Source of the DNA: Orientallactaga sibirica
Taxonomy: Eukaryota > Chordata > Mammalia > Rodentia > Dipodidae
DNA: 64,000 nt
NCBI GenBank assembly: GCA_036365145.1
Contig: JAEOAD010000031.1
Coordinates: forward strand, 8,776,001-8,840,000
Direction: 5' to 3'
The translations under genes were made by a program, and so were the position numbers. The notes under the pieces are model-generated. The model did not search any database, was not told where the DNA came from, and saw nothing but the letters and a program-made list of their open reading frames with translations. Below are positions 22,827 to 34,859 of the stretch, piece by piece (positions within the stretch are counted from its first letter, which is position 1; the number at the start of each line of letters is the position of its first letter).

Positions 22827-24597
22827 TGAAACAATCTGATCTGATCTGCACATATGATAGAAATTTTAAGTTTAGGTGGAGAGTTTTGCTGTAGTTTTTT
22901 AACTATTATGTGTTCTTCACATTGTCATTGCTTTCTTGTCTTCTAAGTAGATTTTCTGAAAGGTCCTGATCATTATTCTAGGGAAGGTCATTATAACTAC
23001 AGAGGAGTTTCAGGGAAAAATCTAGGGTTTTTGTAGAACAATATTTTTTCCCTATGGATACTAAACAGTTTTTATTCACCTCTGAAGGAAATCCTTAAGA
23101 GAAGTAACTTACCTCCCAATGAGAAAGGGTGCATAGAAAAATAGGCCTGCCCAAATACATAAATGAGAGAAGAAGTGAAAGGCAAGGAAGCAGGGAGAAG
23201 CTAAAGTGTCCCTGGCTACAGAAATCTCTATGTACTTGTTGATTTGCCCCATTTTATTGATACTTCTACCCTCGCGTTCCTCTTACAGCCATTAGATGAG
23301 ATGGGGCGTGTTCAGGATGGGGTGGCTCTCCTTTCATGGCTATCAAATAGTCCAAACATTTTAAAGTGACAGAAGAGCATGCTGGCCTGAAGAAAGTCAG
23401 GTAGATAGCAGATGAATGTCATCAGCCAAAAGTGAAAAAAGCATCTTGGATGTCTTGTCTTTGGATCAGAAGTTCTGCTTTGTGAGACAGCAGAATAACA
23501 TTACCAAGAACATCCAAGCCAACTGGTTTATCTTCAGGGATGTTTTTAAACACAGATGATATTTCAGAATTTCTAGTGAAAGACAGGGTTATACCAGGGG
23601 ATTGAAAGAGGATAGGGAAACGATCCAGAAAGTTATGAGGATGAAAGAGGAAAGTAAAGAAAAGACATATCATTGACCAACTACCAAACTGGCAATGATT
23701 TAAACGGGATTATAATGTCCAGTATTACCTAGTATATTTATGCATTACAGACAGGAATATTCATCTGCACAGATTTGGGGCTCAACTCTGACAAGTGTAT
23801 ATAGAAAGCTTTCAAAATGTGCAAACTTTCAAAGCCATTGTTTTAGTTAGGATTAGCCCAGCTACCAGCTGCATATGGGATAACAAGCCAACTTATAAAG
23901 TGACTCAGAAAGGTTATCAGTGTGTTTCTTTTTCTCCTGAAGGCAGGCTGGCCAAGTCTTGACTGGCAACCCACAGAAGATGCCCAGACGCCAGAGACTT
24001 CCTGTTTTATTGCTTGGTTTGGCTCAGTGAAGTCTTCTCAGGTCTTTTATGATCAATGATCATTGTCTCCAGCTATATGATAAGCACTCATTAGACAAGG
24101 CAAACGCAGACTTTGTCCCTAGTAACAGTTTTCAAAGGTCTTGTACTGCATCTCTGTCTTCATTCTTCATTCCAGTGTGGAGAGTCACAGGTTGAAAGGA
24201 TTACTGGGAAAATGGCTGTTGTGGTTGCCTCAACAAAACGTCAGGGTTTTAATACTAAAAAATGAGCAGGAAGCATATTTTGAGATGAGTACAGCAGTCA
24301 TCTCTGACCTATTCCATTTCCACAAATGTATGTAAGGAAGTAATCAGAAAGTGACTCTGAAATGAATTTGCACAAATTTTGTTGAAGTGCTGGGTTGATA
24401 TCAGAAAATTAGATACCACATAAGAATGCCAATAATGAATTAAAGTACATGCATGTATAATATATCTCTTAGTCAGTAACTTGGCATGTGAAAAATATAT
24501 TTTCTGGTACAGGATAATAATTGTGATATAATTTTGGATATTTATGTCTATGTGACCTGTGAGCATATGTATATGTGTGGTCATATGTGTGTAGGAT
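22827..24597. other. About 1.8 kb of low-repeat DNA
   Basis: No young transposon. A minus-strand frame at 23422-23673 includes GLDVLGNVILLSHKAELL, which I do not recognise and which has no splice or start context I can defend. 23830-24310 may be an old mammalian repeat. Confidence 0.4.
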
Positions 24598-24906
24598 ATT
24601 TGTGGAGATAATGTGTGTGTGTGTGTGTGTGTGTGAGTGAAGGCCAAAAATTAATGTTGGATGCCTTCTTAAGCCACTCACTACGTTAGTTTTGAGACAG
24701 GGTTGCTCACAAAACCTGGAGTTCACCAATTGGGCTAGTTAGTTATCCAGCAAGTCCCAGGGATCCTCCCAGGTATACTTCCCTATCTCTGAGATTACAG
24801 GTGTGTACTGCTATGCCTGGCATTTGTGTGGGTATTAGGAATCTAAATTTAGATCCTCATACTTGTGCAACAAGCACTTTACCAAGTGAGCCATCTTCTC
24901 AGTCCC
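24598..24906 (-). mobile_element. B4-like composite SINE, minus strand
   Basis: Antisense order: TG tract (24612-24634, antisense of a CA tail), 'tttgagacagggttgctca', 'ctctgagattacaggtgtg', then head 'accaagtgagccatcttctc'. Same family as 28440-28770 and the split copy at 44560. Confidence 0.8.
24612..24634. repeat. (GT)n microsatellite
   Basis: Dinucleotide run in the tail of the minus-strand B4-like SINE. Confidence 0.92.
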
Positions 24907-25195
24907 ATTGTGATGTATTATAAATCAAACAAGCAATGGGAGAGGTTGTAGAAATGGTATTATCCAGATTTATAAGCAGAAGTGTAAGAGATGAGACATT
25001 AAAAATTCATCTCTATTGCTGATTGTTGAAAACAATGGCTATTTTAATTTTGTTCTTTGTTCTTTGTATTTTCTGAATTTCTCTCCAATGAGCACAATAT
25101 GTCATTTAAAATCTCTGAGGCCTAGATTGCATGCAACCTTGGCATTGCTGTAGACCTTTCTGTCTTTGAAATCTTGCTATTTTTTTTTTCTTCTG

Positions 25196-26395
25196 CTTTT
25201 ATTAAAATTTATTTATTTATTATTGACAACTTCCTTAATTGTAGAAAATATCAAATGGTACTTCCCTCCCTCCCCCCACTTTCCTCTTTGAAATTCCACT
25301 CTCCATCATATCCCCTCCCCCCTCTCAGTCTCTCTTTTCATTTTGATATCATGATCTTTTCTTCCTATTATGATGGTCTTGTGTAGTTATTGCAAGGAAC
25401 TGTGAGGTCATGGATATCCAGGCCATTTTGTGTCTGGAGGAGCACATTGTAAGGAGTCCTACTATTCCTTTGGCTCTCACACTGTTTCTGCCCCCTCTTC
25501 CGCAATGGACCCTGAGCCTTGGAAGGTGTGTTAGAGCTGTTTCAGTGCTGAGCACTCCTCTGTCCCTTCTTCTCAGCACCATGGTGCCTTCTGAGTCTTC
25601 CCAAGGTCTCCAACATATGAAAAGAGAAGCTTCTCTAACCAAAAGTGAGAGTAGCATTAATATATGGGTGTGGACATTAAGAGAAGTGCTTACTGGGCAG
25701 TATATACATTTAGCCAGACACCAGCAGACATTACACCCCTAGAGCTCATGACTACCCTTGTTGTAGGATTTCCATATCAGGGATGTATTCCCTCCCATGG
25801 AGCAAGCCTCAGTCCAATTAGAGAGCAGTTGGTTTCACCCATAACAGACATGCCACTATTGCACCTGTTGGCTCATTTGGCCTGGCTGGCCAAATTTAAA
25901 GTTTGCTGTGTTCACTGTTGAGTATATTCACTGGTGTTTTCTCTCTACCATTGAACTGCATGCAGTGTATCTTTTTCCAGCTTTCTGTCAGCTGGTCCAC
26001 ATGGAGGAGGCTTTCAGATCAGCTCCAGTAGGATTTCTCAGTGACCTTGCAGCTCAAGTATGTGGAGTCTTCAGCAATAGGGTCTTACCATCTATTCCTG
26101 GTGGGAAACCAAGGGCCTCGGCAATGGCCTATAATGTTTTGGGGGTATCTGTGACCTCCCCAGCCAACAACTCATTGGAAGGTATCCCATCCCTGGCACT
26201 GAAAATTTTCTAGTAACAATCTAAGGCTTCTGAGTGTTCCATTGTCCAGAAAAGTAGGTTTCCATATGACTTATTTATGTCCTCTTAGATTTTGATTAGC
26301 CCTCCCTCCACCTTTCCTTTACTCAATCTCTTCCCCTGACCTCACTTAGTCCTTTTCACCCCGATTAATCTGTTCTTCTATTGGAAACTGGCTAT
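25196..26395 (-). mobile_element. L1 3' UTR, minus strand, about 1.2 kb
   Basis: Read on the minus strand, 25196-25500 carries the same text as 38404-38752 (plus): the block around 'gaccatcataataggaag', the polypurine tract, and 'aagttgtcaataa' next to the A-rich end. The plus-strand 'ctgccccctcttccgcaatg' is the antisense of the 3' UTR landmark. It extends upstream to about 26395, the longest copy here. The short frames in it are not genes. Confidence 0.75.
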
Positions 26396-28439
26396 TTTTC
26401 AAGCAGCCACAGTATCTGCTGATTCCTACGTTTTTGACTCTGTTTACATCAGTCCTCTAAATAAAACTAGCACATTAACAGCCCATAAAAGATCTCCTAT
26501 TACACTGCTTCTCAATTAAAGCTCCAGTACCCTGCAACTGTATCTTGAATTACAATAAGTAAAAGTTCTTTCACTTCAGCTTCAACGTTCTCCCCTAAAT
26601 AGCCCAAAGCTACTTCTTTCATCTTGTCAAGTTAGTGTCTTTTCTTCTACCCTGCAGCTGCTGGTCCCAAACACAAGGAGTCCTTTTCTACTTCTTTCTT
26701 TCTTTCCTCAAGCTGCTAACTGTGCCAGAAATGCCCAACTTTCTCAGTCTTTGGGGGTTGAAAACCATCTTTCAGACTCTTTAAGAGCCTTCTTAGATGC
26801 TCTCACTTTCCTTTGCATCTTGCCACTAACTGTTTACCTGCAGTTGTTATCTTCTGTCTTATGTAATGAGTACTTTGGAGCATGACCTCCCCCTTGGTTA
26901 AACTCTTCTGGGTTTTCTAAAATTTAGTTGTTCATGTTATTATCTTTGTTTCCTCCATCACAGTTATCCCAGAACTTAAGGACAATAGGACCTTAATCGA
27001 GGTTCACTGGACTAAATTTAATTGAATGAAATTCCCAGGTGAAAAGAAGGAAGTGCTGTTGTCCATGGGAAAAGATGAGGAGACCAGAAACAATAGCAAA
27101 GCAAGGGAAAGAGAATGTTCGGGACTATTACAGAAATTAAGCAGATTGAAGTAAAATAAGGAGCTTATAAAGAAGAAGATATCACTGCACATTTATTTAA
27201 TGAAAAACAAGATTTAGGGAATTATGTTAAAGATAAAACTATAATCTTCTGTCATTAATCATAAATCTGAATATCTTCTGAAATTGACACTTGGTCTTGT
27301 CTTGAACATTTCCAGTGACAAAGAACCTATTACCTAACAGGGTAGCTCGTTTCTTTAGAAGAGTAGTGTAACTGGTAGAAATTTCTTTCCTTATAGTAAG
27401 ACAAAATAATCCCATTATCTTTGTTCATTCTTTCCATTTTACTTCAAATATTGATTCCTTGAGAGCCCTTCATATATTTCATCAAAGTCACCATGTCTTT
27501 TCCAAAGCTTTCTACTTGTAAACCAAGCTATTTGGTCATATTCAATAATCCCACACATGGTATAAGAGAAGACTCACAAAGATCCCGTGTTTCCATCAGG
27601 TTAATAGTTTATCTCAGGTATTAGCACATATGATGGCATACATCTTCCACTTATTATGAAGACTTATGGCTACGCCATATCATGTCACCCTGTCTCCTGT
27701 ATCTCCATAAAGTTCTAAGTACTTTTTCAACTTTATGATATTTGAATCAATGTGTGCTTAATGCACAAATGGTTCTTGTTTCCTCTACTTCTCAGTACAC
27801 ATTGGCAATTTTCCCCTTCCAACCTGATTATCATTACTAAATCGTCTTCCTAGGAATTAATGGAAGCACTACAATGGGCAAAAGTCCATAATGGTGGTGG
27901 TGAGGTGGGTCTTCACGTTGTCTTGTAGCTGCCTCAGAAGCACACACGTAAGACATACTCACCCATATCGGTCAAAACTTAGGAGGTTTCAAATCTTACC
28001 TTATTTTTAAATTGTTGATCTCATTTCAGCTAGGACATAAAGAAGTTGCAGCACTAGAAGTCTAGAAAGTAAAAACGAGTCATCCCTATGTACACGATTC
28101 TCCAGATGGACAGTATATCTCAGATTTGATCATTTACTCCCAAGCAGCAGATAAATACTAATCTATTATTCCATCTGTCTACATATTCCAGCAGTAGACA
28201 TACAGAAAATGCCAAAGAATCAAACACATTCATATGTGCACTCAGGAATTAATGAATGAATTGTATACAGACCAGTCTGTGAACACATGAGAAGAATCCT
28301 TTCAGTGATAGATAAGAAAACCTGTGGCATGAAGGGGATGGCAAGCATTACCTAGAAATACTGTAAAAGCTACCTCATGGATGCTCCATATTTCTTTAAC
28401 CAGTTTGGTAAGATAAATACCATTTAAAAATGTGTGGGC
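26396..28439. other. About 2 kb of low-repeat DNA, no gene recognised
   Basis: No transposon landmarks, CpG-poor, only short frames. Old repeats beyond visual recognition are possible. Confidence 0.45.
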
Positions 28440-28770
28440 AGGTGTGCATTTTTGTGCATGTGGCTACACATGTGTGTATGTGCATGTATAAGGACAGAGG
28501 ACAACCTACAATGTCATCCTCAGAAACACCATTAACCTGTTCTCTTTTTATGAGGTAGGAATTCTCTTTGGCCTGGAGTTCTCCAGTTGGAATAGACTGA
28601 CTGTCCAGTGAGCCCCAAGGATCCACTTGTCTCTGCCTCTCCATAACTGGAATTACAGGCATACCCCAAAACAATTGGCATTTTTAAGTGTGTTCTAGGG
28701 ACCAAACCCAGGTTCTCAGGCTTACGATACAAGCACTTTACTCAGTCATCCCCCCAGCTCCCTAACGAAT
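28440..28770 (-). mobile_element. B4-like composite SINE, minus strand
   Basis: TG-rich lead, 'gacagaggacaacctaca', 'tctgcctctccataactgga', 'attacaggcatacccc', then the head 'caagcactttactcagtcat'. Diverged. Confidence 0.75.
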
Positions 28771-28847
28771 GTTGTTAGAACATTTTGTTGATGAGGAAAA
28801 AAAAATTAGCAGCCAAGTGTCTAATAGAAAGTCACAGTTCTCTTTTT

Positions 28848-29063
28848 CTTAATTTTTATTTATTTGAGAGAGAGATAGAAAGAGAGAGAGGGAGAGAGAG
28901 AGAGAGTGAAAGAGAATGAGCATGCCAGGACCTTCAGACACTAAACAAACTCCAGACCTATGTGCCACCTTGTGCATCTAGCTTATGTGTGTCCTGAGGA
29001 ATCAAACCTGGGTTTTTGGCTTTGTAGTCAAATGCCTTAACTGCTAAACCATCTCTCCAGTCC
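28848..29063 (-). mobile_element. SINE type I, minus strand
   Basis: 'tttatttatttgagagagag', GA tract, 'actccagacctatgtgccac', 'gtgcatctagctta', head 'taaaccatctctccagtcc'. Confidence 0.93.
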
Positions 29064-29065
29064 TC

Positions 29066-29072
29066 ATCTTTT

Positions 29073-29124
<52 letters not shown>

Positions 29125-29126
29125 TT
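29066..29126. repeat. (TTTC)n microsatellite
   Basis: About fifteen TTTC units directly at the head side of the minus-strand SINE. Confidence 0.95.
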
Positions 29127-29559
29127 TAAATAAAGTTGCACTTCTCAATAATTGAATAATTATGATAAAATATACCTTTCCTAGTCCAGTTCAGCATTCT
29201 TTCTGCCACAAAAACGTTCCTCTTTTGTTGAACCCTAAGGTGGTAGTAATGGGAAAGAAAGGAGAACATTATACTGTTGTTACATTGGATGCAACAGAGG
29301 CAAGAAATGGTGACTCAAACTTTGGAACCCCCAGAAAGCCATCTGCTGGATGGGGTTACTAATAACCTCAGCAGTCAGTAAACAAACAAATAAAAAAAAA
29401 ATTAGATTATGTAGGGATTTATTAGACCTGTGTAGAAGAAAGGAGAAGTACAAATGTATTATTTTCATCTCAATAGTGTCTCTGTAATTTGAATACTGTT
29501 AATTTCATTGATTGAGTTAACACTGTGGAGTAATTAAGAGCAATGAAGGGATAATCCAG
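29127..29559. other. Unassigned DNA
   Basis: Nothing recognised. Confidence 0.4.
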
Positions 29560-30075
29560 ACTCCTCAGAGGAAACAAAACAGCTGTTCCTGATGGGATCA
29601 CCCCGGGCTTATGCCCTGCTGTGGGGAACCCTGGCAAACAGCCCCACTGTGCCACATTGTACAGAATAGTTGGTATCTTCCCATTTCCTAAACAATGTTC
29701 ATATGTGATGTCATGAGCCTGTCCCACGGGCATACACTATACTATCAATAGCAAATATCTTGCCTTTTCCTTAATGATGTTCGTGCATGATACCAGCAGC
29801 ATGCACTATACTACCAAAGACAAGTCCCTTGCCTCCTTCCAGGGTGCTCTTCTTCCTTTAGATTAGAACCCTTTGTAGAAGAGGACCCATGAGTCTCCTC
29901 TTCTTCTGAGTTAGCCTGCAAAGCCCTTGCTAGGGTGAGGGCCAAGGCTTTGGAAAGGGGTGATGTTATTAAGATCTGTTGATGGCAATGGTCTGTGTCG
30001 ATGTTTTGTATTCTTTTTCTTTCCTCTTTGGGATTTTGCTGGGCTGATAATAAAGAAAAAGAAGGGATCTTCATT
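29560..30075 (+). mobile_element. Possible LTR with internal tandem duplication
   Basis: Two imperfect repeats of about 80 bp (29677-29765 and 29764-29833) share 'catacactatactat'/'catgcactatactac' and end in 'cttgcc'. Downstream come 'ctgataataaagaaaaag' (polyadenylation-like AATAAA) and a hairpin. Repeated U3 units plus a poly(A) signal are LTR-like, but no TG/CA ends or target duplication were found. Confidence 0.35.
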
Positions 30076-30334
30076 CTCTGTAACTTCTTAGCAAAATGGA
30101 ACTAATTAGATCATTTGGGAAAGTGGCATGTAATTCAGGAAAACAGACATCCTGTGCTTTCTAGGACAGTGCCAATTTCAAATACACATTCTTAATGTGT
30201 CTGTAAATCTATGACATATGCTGAAAATTTAATGTTCAGGGGCCCCAGTTGCATCTCTATGGTGCCTTTTGTACAAAACATGTTTTTTTGTGTTTGGTTT
30301 GAAAATATATGTGCACTGCACACTGATTTATAAG

Positions 30335-30500
30335 GCAGTGGTAATAACAATATGGTCCCCAGACCAGCAGCCATATCACAGGGATGTTTGTCAGAAATGC
30401 CAGTTGTCTAGCCTCAGTCCTGAATCTGTGTTTAACAGGCTCTCTAGGTAATGCTTTCGCATGGTACAGACTGAGAAGCATTGCCGTAGGGTATAGGTTT
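30335..30500 (-). mobile_element. MER5-like hAT DNA transposon fossil
   Basis: 'tggtccccagaccagcagcc', 'cagaaatgccagttgtctag', 'cctgaatctgtgtttaacag' and 'gactgagaagcattgc' follow the antisense order of the non-autonomous hAT-Charlie element MER5A. No transposase, long inactive. Confidence 0.75.
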
Positions 30501-30524
30501 CATAATTGTCATTTTTTTTTTTTT

Positions 30525-31112
30525 GAAACAACATACTTGCAGACAAACCTTTAGAACTTGTATGGAACTCTCAAAGGCCATTATGATTTCAAAAATGAAA
30601 TTCAGGATTTGTGAGGTCATCTGAGATTGTAATTACAGATTGCCTCAATCGTCAGGCTTCTTCAGCTGAAAGGTATTTATGAAAATTCTGTGACGACCAT
30701 TTCAGTCCATCTGCTTGTGAATGCTGTCATCTTTGGTAAAATGTGTGGGCTCTGGCAGGAGATGCCCACTTGGAAAAGATTAGTTTCCAGCCTTCTCAGA
30801 AGAGCTAATGATTTTTGTAGCTCCAAGTCCCTGAAAAATATACTAAAGATAATGTAGTGTGGGAAAGGATAAAACCCTGACCAGCTAGCTCCTCAAAGGA
30901 ATGAATTGTTCCCAAGTGGTCTGTCCCTCTATAAGAGATTGGAATCTGTTTATAATGCAGTTAACAAAAGGGATACAGGATGGATAGCTGGACCATGAAG
31001 ACTTTGTACAATTTTACTACAACATTGAGTGATCATAAAATAGTTGAGATATATCAATATCAATATTATGCTCTTCTGTATGGTTAGTGTATTATGAATT
31101 TAAAAAGTAATT
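30525..31112. other. Low-repeat DNA
   Basis: No gene or repeat recognised. Texture between 30690 and 30960 is compatible with conserved noncoding sequence, but this cannot be judged from one genome. Confidence 0.35.
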
Positions 31113-31262
31113 GCAACAAACCAATTATGTAGATACTTTTATTTCCATTCTATAGTTGCAGAAATTGAGGCTTAAGAGAAGCATTATATCCTCAATGTCA
31201 CACAATGCATCAGGAGTTACAAGTAGACCCTGTGTCTGTGGTCTTTCCATAGCATCACACAA
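31113..31262 (-). mobile_element. MIR element, minus strand
   Basis: 'ccattctatagttgcagaaa', 'ttgaggcttaagagaagcat', 'cacacaatgcatcaggag' follow antisense MIR. Confidence 0.7.
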
Positions 31263-31271
31263 CTTTACCTT

Positions 31272-31575
31272 CTCTTGGCTGGTACAAAAACAAGAAGTAG
31301 CTTATAGAAGGAAAGGGTTTATTTCCAGCTTACAGTTTCAAGGGGAAGTTTCATCATGGCAGTGTAATTATGGCAGGAGCAGGAAGCTAGGCATCACATC
31401 TTCACATCAGCAGGTAGGATAGTAGCAAGAGCAAGCTGAGTACAGCAAGTGGGGCTGGACTATAACACCTCAGCAATGCTCGTCTCTCAAAGGCTCTTCA
31501 ACTTTCCCAAATAGCAACAATAGCTGGGGATCAAGCATTCAAACCAATGAGGCTCTGGGAGACATTTTACATTCT
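31272..31575 (-). mobile_element. Rodent LTR-like repeat, minus strand
   Basis: 'gaaagggtttatttccagct', 'tacagtttcaaggggaag', 'gctcgtctctcaaaggctct' and 'ggggatcaagcattcaaacc' are landmarks I associate with a common rodent MaLR-type LTR in antisense. Ends not resolved. Confidence 0.5.
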
Positions 31576-31817
31576 GAGACTGGGAATGAGACATTCTCTT
31601 GAAGTTATCAGTAACGTTAATGAACTGTTGGGACAAACCAGAAAAGAGAATGAATGTCAGATGTCAACCAACCAGAGGGACTTTCTCTGTCCACTTTTTC
31701 CAAACATTCTACCTTCCACTATTTCTGGATATTCATTTTTTGTTGTTCACAGTGTTTACAAAGACCTGGAATTTTATTTTTTATTAGTCAACTTTTTATT
31801 GTTTTTCTTTTGCATAG

Positions 31818-31846
31818 GAACATACAGTTCATGGAACTGTATGTTC
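31818..31846. promoter_or_regulatory. Perfect 13-bp inverted repeat, steroid-receptor-element-like arms
   Basis: GAACATACAGTTC, spacer ATG, then GAACTGTATGTTC: perfect reverse complements. Each arm is close to the glucocorticoid/androgen receptor consensus (GAACA, 3-bp spacer, TGTTC) with one mismatch. Could equally be a chance or replication-generated hairpin. Confidence 0.4.
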
Positions 31847-31950
31847 ATCTGAACAACCTGTATTTAGAACAATATGTGCATATGTTGGGTATCCTAATGG
31901 AAGACAATATACAGACAATGGCCCTGCCATATATAAAAATAGAAGTTTCA

Positions 31951-32214
31951 GGGCTGGAGAGATGGCTTAGTGGTTAAAGGCACCTGCCTCCTAAGCCTAA
32001 GCACGCTGGTTCCAATCTCCAGTGGTTCCAATCTCCAGGTCCCACGTTTAGCCAGATGCAAAGTGATGAAAGGGTGCAATGCCGCACTTGACCACAAGGG
32101 GGTGCATGCATCTGGATTTCATTCACAGCAGCTGAGAGGCTGCTGGTGCGCCCATCTATATCTGTCTTCCTCTCCCTCTCTCTCTCTTTTTCTCTCTGTG
32201 CTTCTCTCAAAAAT
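31951..32214 (+). mobile_element. SINE type II with perfect 15-bp target duplication
   Basis: Type II body ('cctcctaagcctaagcacgc', 'ccacgtttagccagatgc', 'gaccacaagggggtgc'). Flanked by 'aaaatagaagtttca' at 31936-31950 and 32215-32229. Young. Confidence 0.96.
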
Positions 32215-32229
32215 AAAATAGAAGTTTCA

Positions 32230-32830
32230 ACTTCAGCAACCAGTGGAGAAAATCAGTCCCTTATCTACTACAATAAATAGTGTTAGGTGACACACTGCTA
32301 TAAGTCAGACTTTGGAATCCAGATTGGTGTTTCTGGTGACATCCCAGGACATTAAGCAATAACTTCTGTTGTAATTGGCCCAAATAACCCAACTTGTTTA
32401 AAATCCCTAACAGCTTCCTTGATGTTTGTGTCCACTTTCAAATTAATACTAGCCAGAAGAAGAGAAATGATATTCTTCACCAATCATAGGATTCCTTGCT
32501 TTTTACTAGCCCGTTCACAGCCTGACCACACAAACAGCCTCCAATCCACATGTCCTGGGAGCTTCATGTTTCCCCACTATGAGTCTTTCTGAGTCCCTCG
32601 GCTCATCTTTGACTCTTAGTCAGAACACAAGCATCTGTGCCTGACTCCCTTTCTGTAGTAACCTTGTCCTGTTTGGCTGGTCTTTGGCCAACAATAATAT
32701 GTCTTGAATAAATGAAGGAATAAGTACAACCATACTTGGAAAGACAAATAACAGAAGCTTGTGGGATCTGTAAGAAGATATGTTCTTTTCGCAGAGCAAT
32801 CCTGCTGTTGTGTCTGTCTGTGTGCATGTG
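32230..32830. other. Unassigned DNA
   Basis: No gene or repeat recognised. Confidence 0.4.
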
Positions 32831-32837
32831 TATATGC

Positions 32838-32884
32838 ATATATATATATGTGTATATATATACAGAGAGAGAGAGAGAGAGAAA
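32838..32884. repeat. (TA)n / (GA)n compound microsatellite
   Basis: TATATA and GTATATATA blocks followed by about ten GA units. Confidence 0.92.
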
Positions 32885-33819
32885 AGAAGATTGTTACATG
32901 AGTCTCACAAAACAACTTTGAAGGACAGTTTGGAACTCAGTAATCATGGTCATGTAAATTGCTTAATAATTTTGGTTCTTTGGAGATGGTAATTATAATC
33001 TTACCCCTGCCTCCTCTAAAAGAAGTCTCCACAGTGAGTACCAAATGACAAAGCAAGAATCAGGAAGTGGCTAGGAACTATTCCTCCTGGTTATAACATT
33101 AGGATCAAAATCTCCAGTGATCCATGGGCTAAACAAAACTAACAATAAGCTCTAAAAGCCACAAGACTCAGGAAAAATGTCCTCTGTAGTGTGCTGAGTC
33201 CATCAAGGTAGAACCAGAGTTATAACTAAGCCAAAATGTTGTTATAGAAGAAATAAAAAATGGGTATCTTCCATCCATTATTGCTAGCCAGAAATTGGGC
33301 CAGGTGTCCCAGAAAGCCCTCCACTCTAGAATGTAAGTGAGTGAGGAGACTAATTAAAATGGGAGTATCTGTAAGGATGGTTATCTTCATGACTTTGATT
33401 GTAAATTTGCCTAAGAGACCGTGTCCCATCAATTTTTTTTTTTTTTCTGGCTGGTCCAGTTCACAGAGGTCCACATGTGGGCAATGTTTTTATGCATGTG
33501 GCTAGTGTCTGCAACACATTTCAGTGTTGGGTCAAGCAACACACAAGGGTACTCTTGACCTTTTTATGCATAATATGTGTGCCTTGCTTTTGACAGAATG
33601 TGATTAAGATGGAGAAATTAAAGGGCAAACATGAAATCTAGTGATTTTCAAGGAAACTTTAATATGGCAGATCAATAACTTGAGGGTTGTTCTTACACAA
33701 ATCTTTATTGTTTTTGACAGATTCCTCACTGTATATAGCTCTGTGCATTTCTGTGCTATCTATGCACCCTTCTCCAAGTCCCACTGGGATTATTTCATCA
33801 TGGGCTGATGTGTAATGAT
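32885..33819. other. Unassigned DNA
   Basis: A T run at about 33433-33446 and no other landmark. Confidence 0.4.
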
Positions 33820-34010
33820 TCATTCTGGGCAGGCTGAAAGGCAGGATGTGTGGCCATGTGTGAGCCCGGTGACTCATGGGTGTGATTGTGGTGATGAATT
33901 GCTTGCCTACGGGCGAGACACAAAATGCCGGGAGATAAACCAATGCCATTAGCCAGGCGTCCCTTGTGTAATTTGCAGTCATGGATGCTACTTTTTGTTT
34001 TCAAAAAGAT
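33820..34010. promoter_or_regulatory. Candidate conserved noncoding element
   Basis: Repeat-free, GC-richer than its surroundings, with several CpGs retained and an AP-1 core TGACTCA at about 33871. No coding potential. Speculative. Confidence 0.25.
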
Positions 34011-34389
34011 GGAGAGAACTCTCTTCTTAAAACAAAAATTCTTGCTCAAGTTGCATAGACAACATGTTTTCATTGTACAATTATCAGACAGAAACAACTT
34101 CATGACATAATTTGGTTACCTCTACACCAATAACAGAATATTAATTAAGTAACCATGAAAGAGTATTTTCACTACATCCAAGCCATACAGTATAATTTTA
34201 TTCTTAATGACTTTTTACATATTACTGATTGTCCTAAAAAGGAGACAATCAAGAGTTTTCCCCTGTTGGGTATTTCCATGTCTAAGAACCACTAGACAAT
34301 CTAGATTTCCATCCCCTTTATATGTTGTTTCCTTTAATGGCAACTAAGTTTAAAGTATTCAAAGATGCCAAGATCTTTGTATCAATCAA
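34011..34389. other. Unassigned AT-rich DNA
   Basis: Nothing recognised. Confidence 0.4.
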
Positions 34390-34690
34390 GGTCAACCTTT
34401 TTGCTACCATACACATGGCCCAAACTCTCAGTGGTTTAACACAGAAGATTAATTTATGTAAAATAAGCAAAATTCACTGTCTGTCTGGTGACTGTCCCCA
34501 TCCGGGAGCAATGCTCTTTGGAATCCATGGCTTCTGAGATTGTCGTGACAGGTAAGTAAATCAAAAGGCATGAAGGTGGAGCTAGCCCCATGTTTTCTCA
34601 TTCCCTCAGATGCCTCAAGCCAGCACATTGTCTCACTGGGAAGCCAGAGCAGCAGTTGTTTGATGAATACTTAACTGCTTTTACCATTGT
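34390..34690 (+). mobile_element. Possible ancient mammalian repeat, family not assigned
   Basis: 'cccaaactctcagtggttta' and 'acacagaagattaattta' resemble the start of a mammalian-wide repeat that I recall but cannot name with confidence. Confidence 0.35.
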
Positions 34691-34765
34691 GGTTCCTACT
34701 TGCAATTCTCTCCTAGATAAATAACCTGGAGTTTGTTTTTAATTCTTCTTCTTCTTTTAATTTTC

Positions 34766-34766
<1 letters not shown>

Positions 34767-34813
<47 letters not shown>

Positions 34814-34843
34814 TGTGACAGAGAGAGGAAGAGAGAGAGAGAT
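34767..34843. repeat. (TG)n followed by (GA)n
   Basis: About 22 TG units, then 'tttgtgtgacagagagagg' and GA units. Confidence 0.93.
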
Positions 34844-34859
34844 GGATTATTATTATTGA

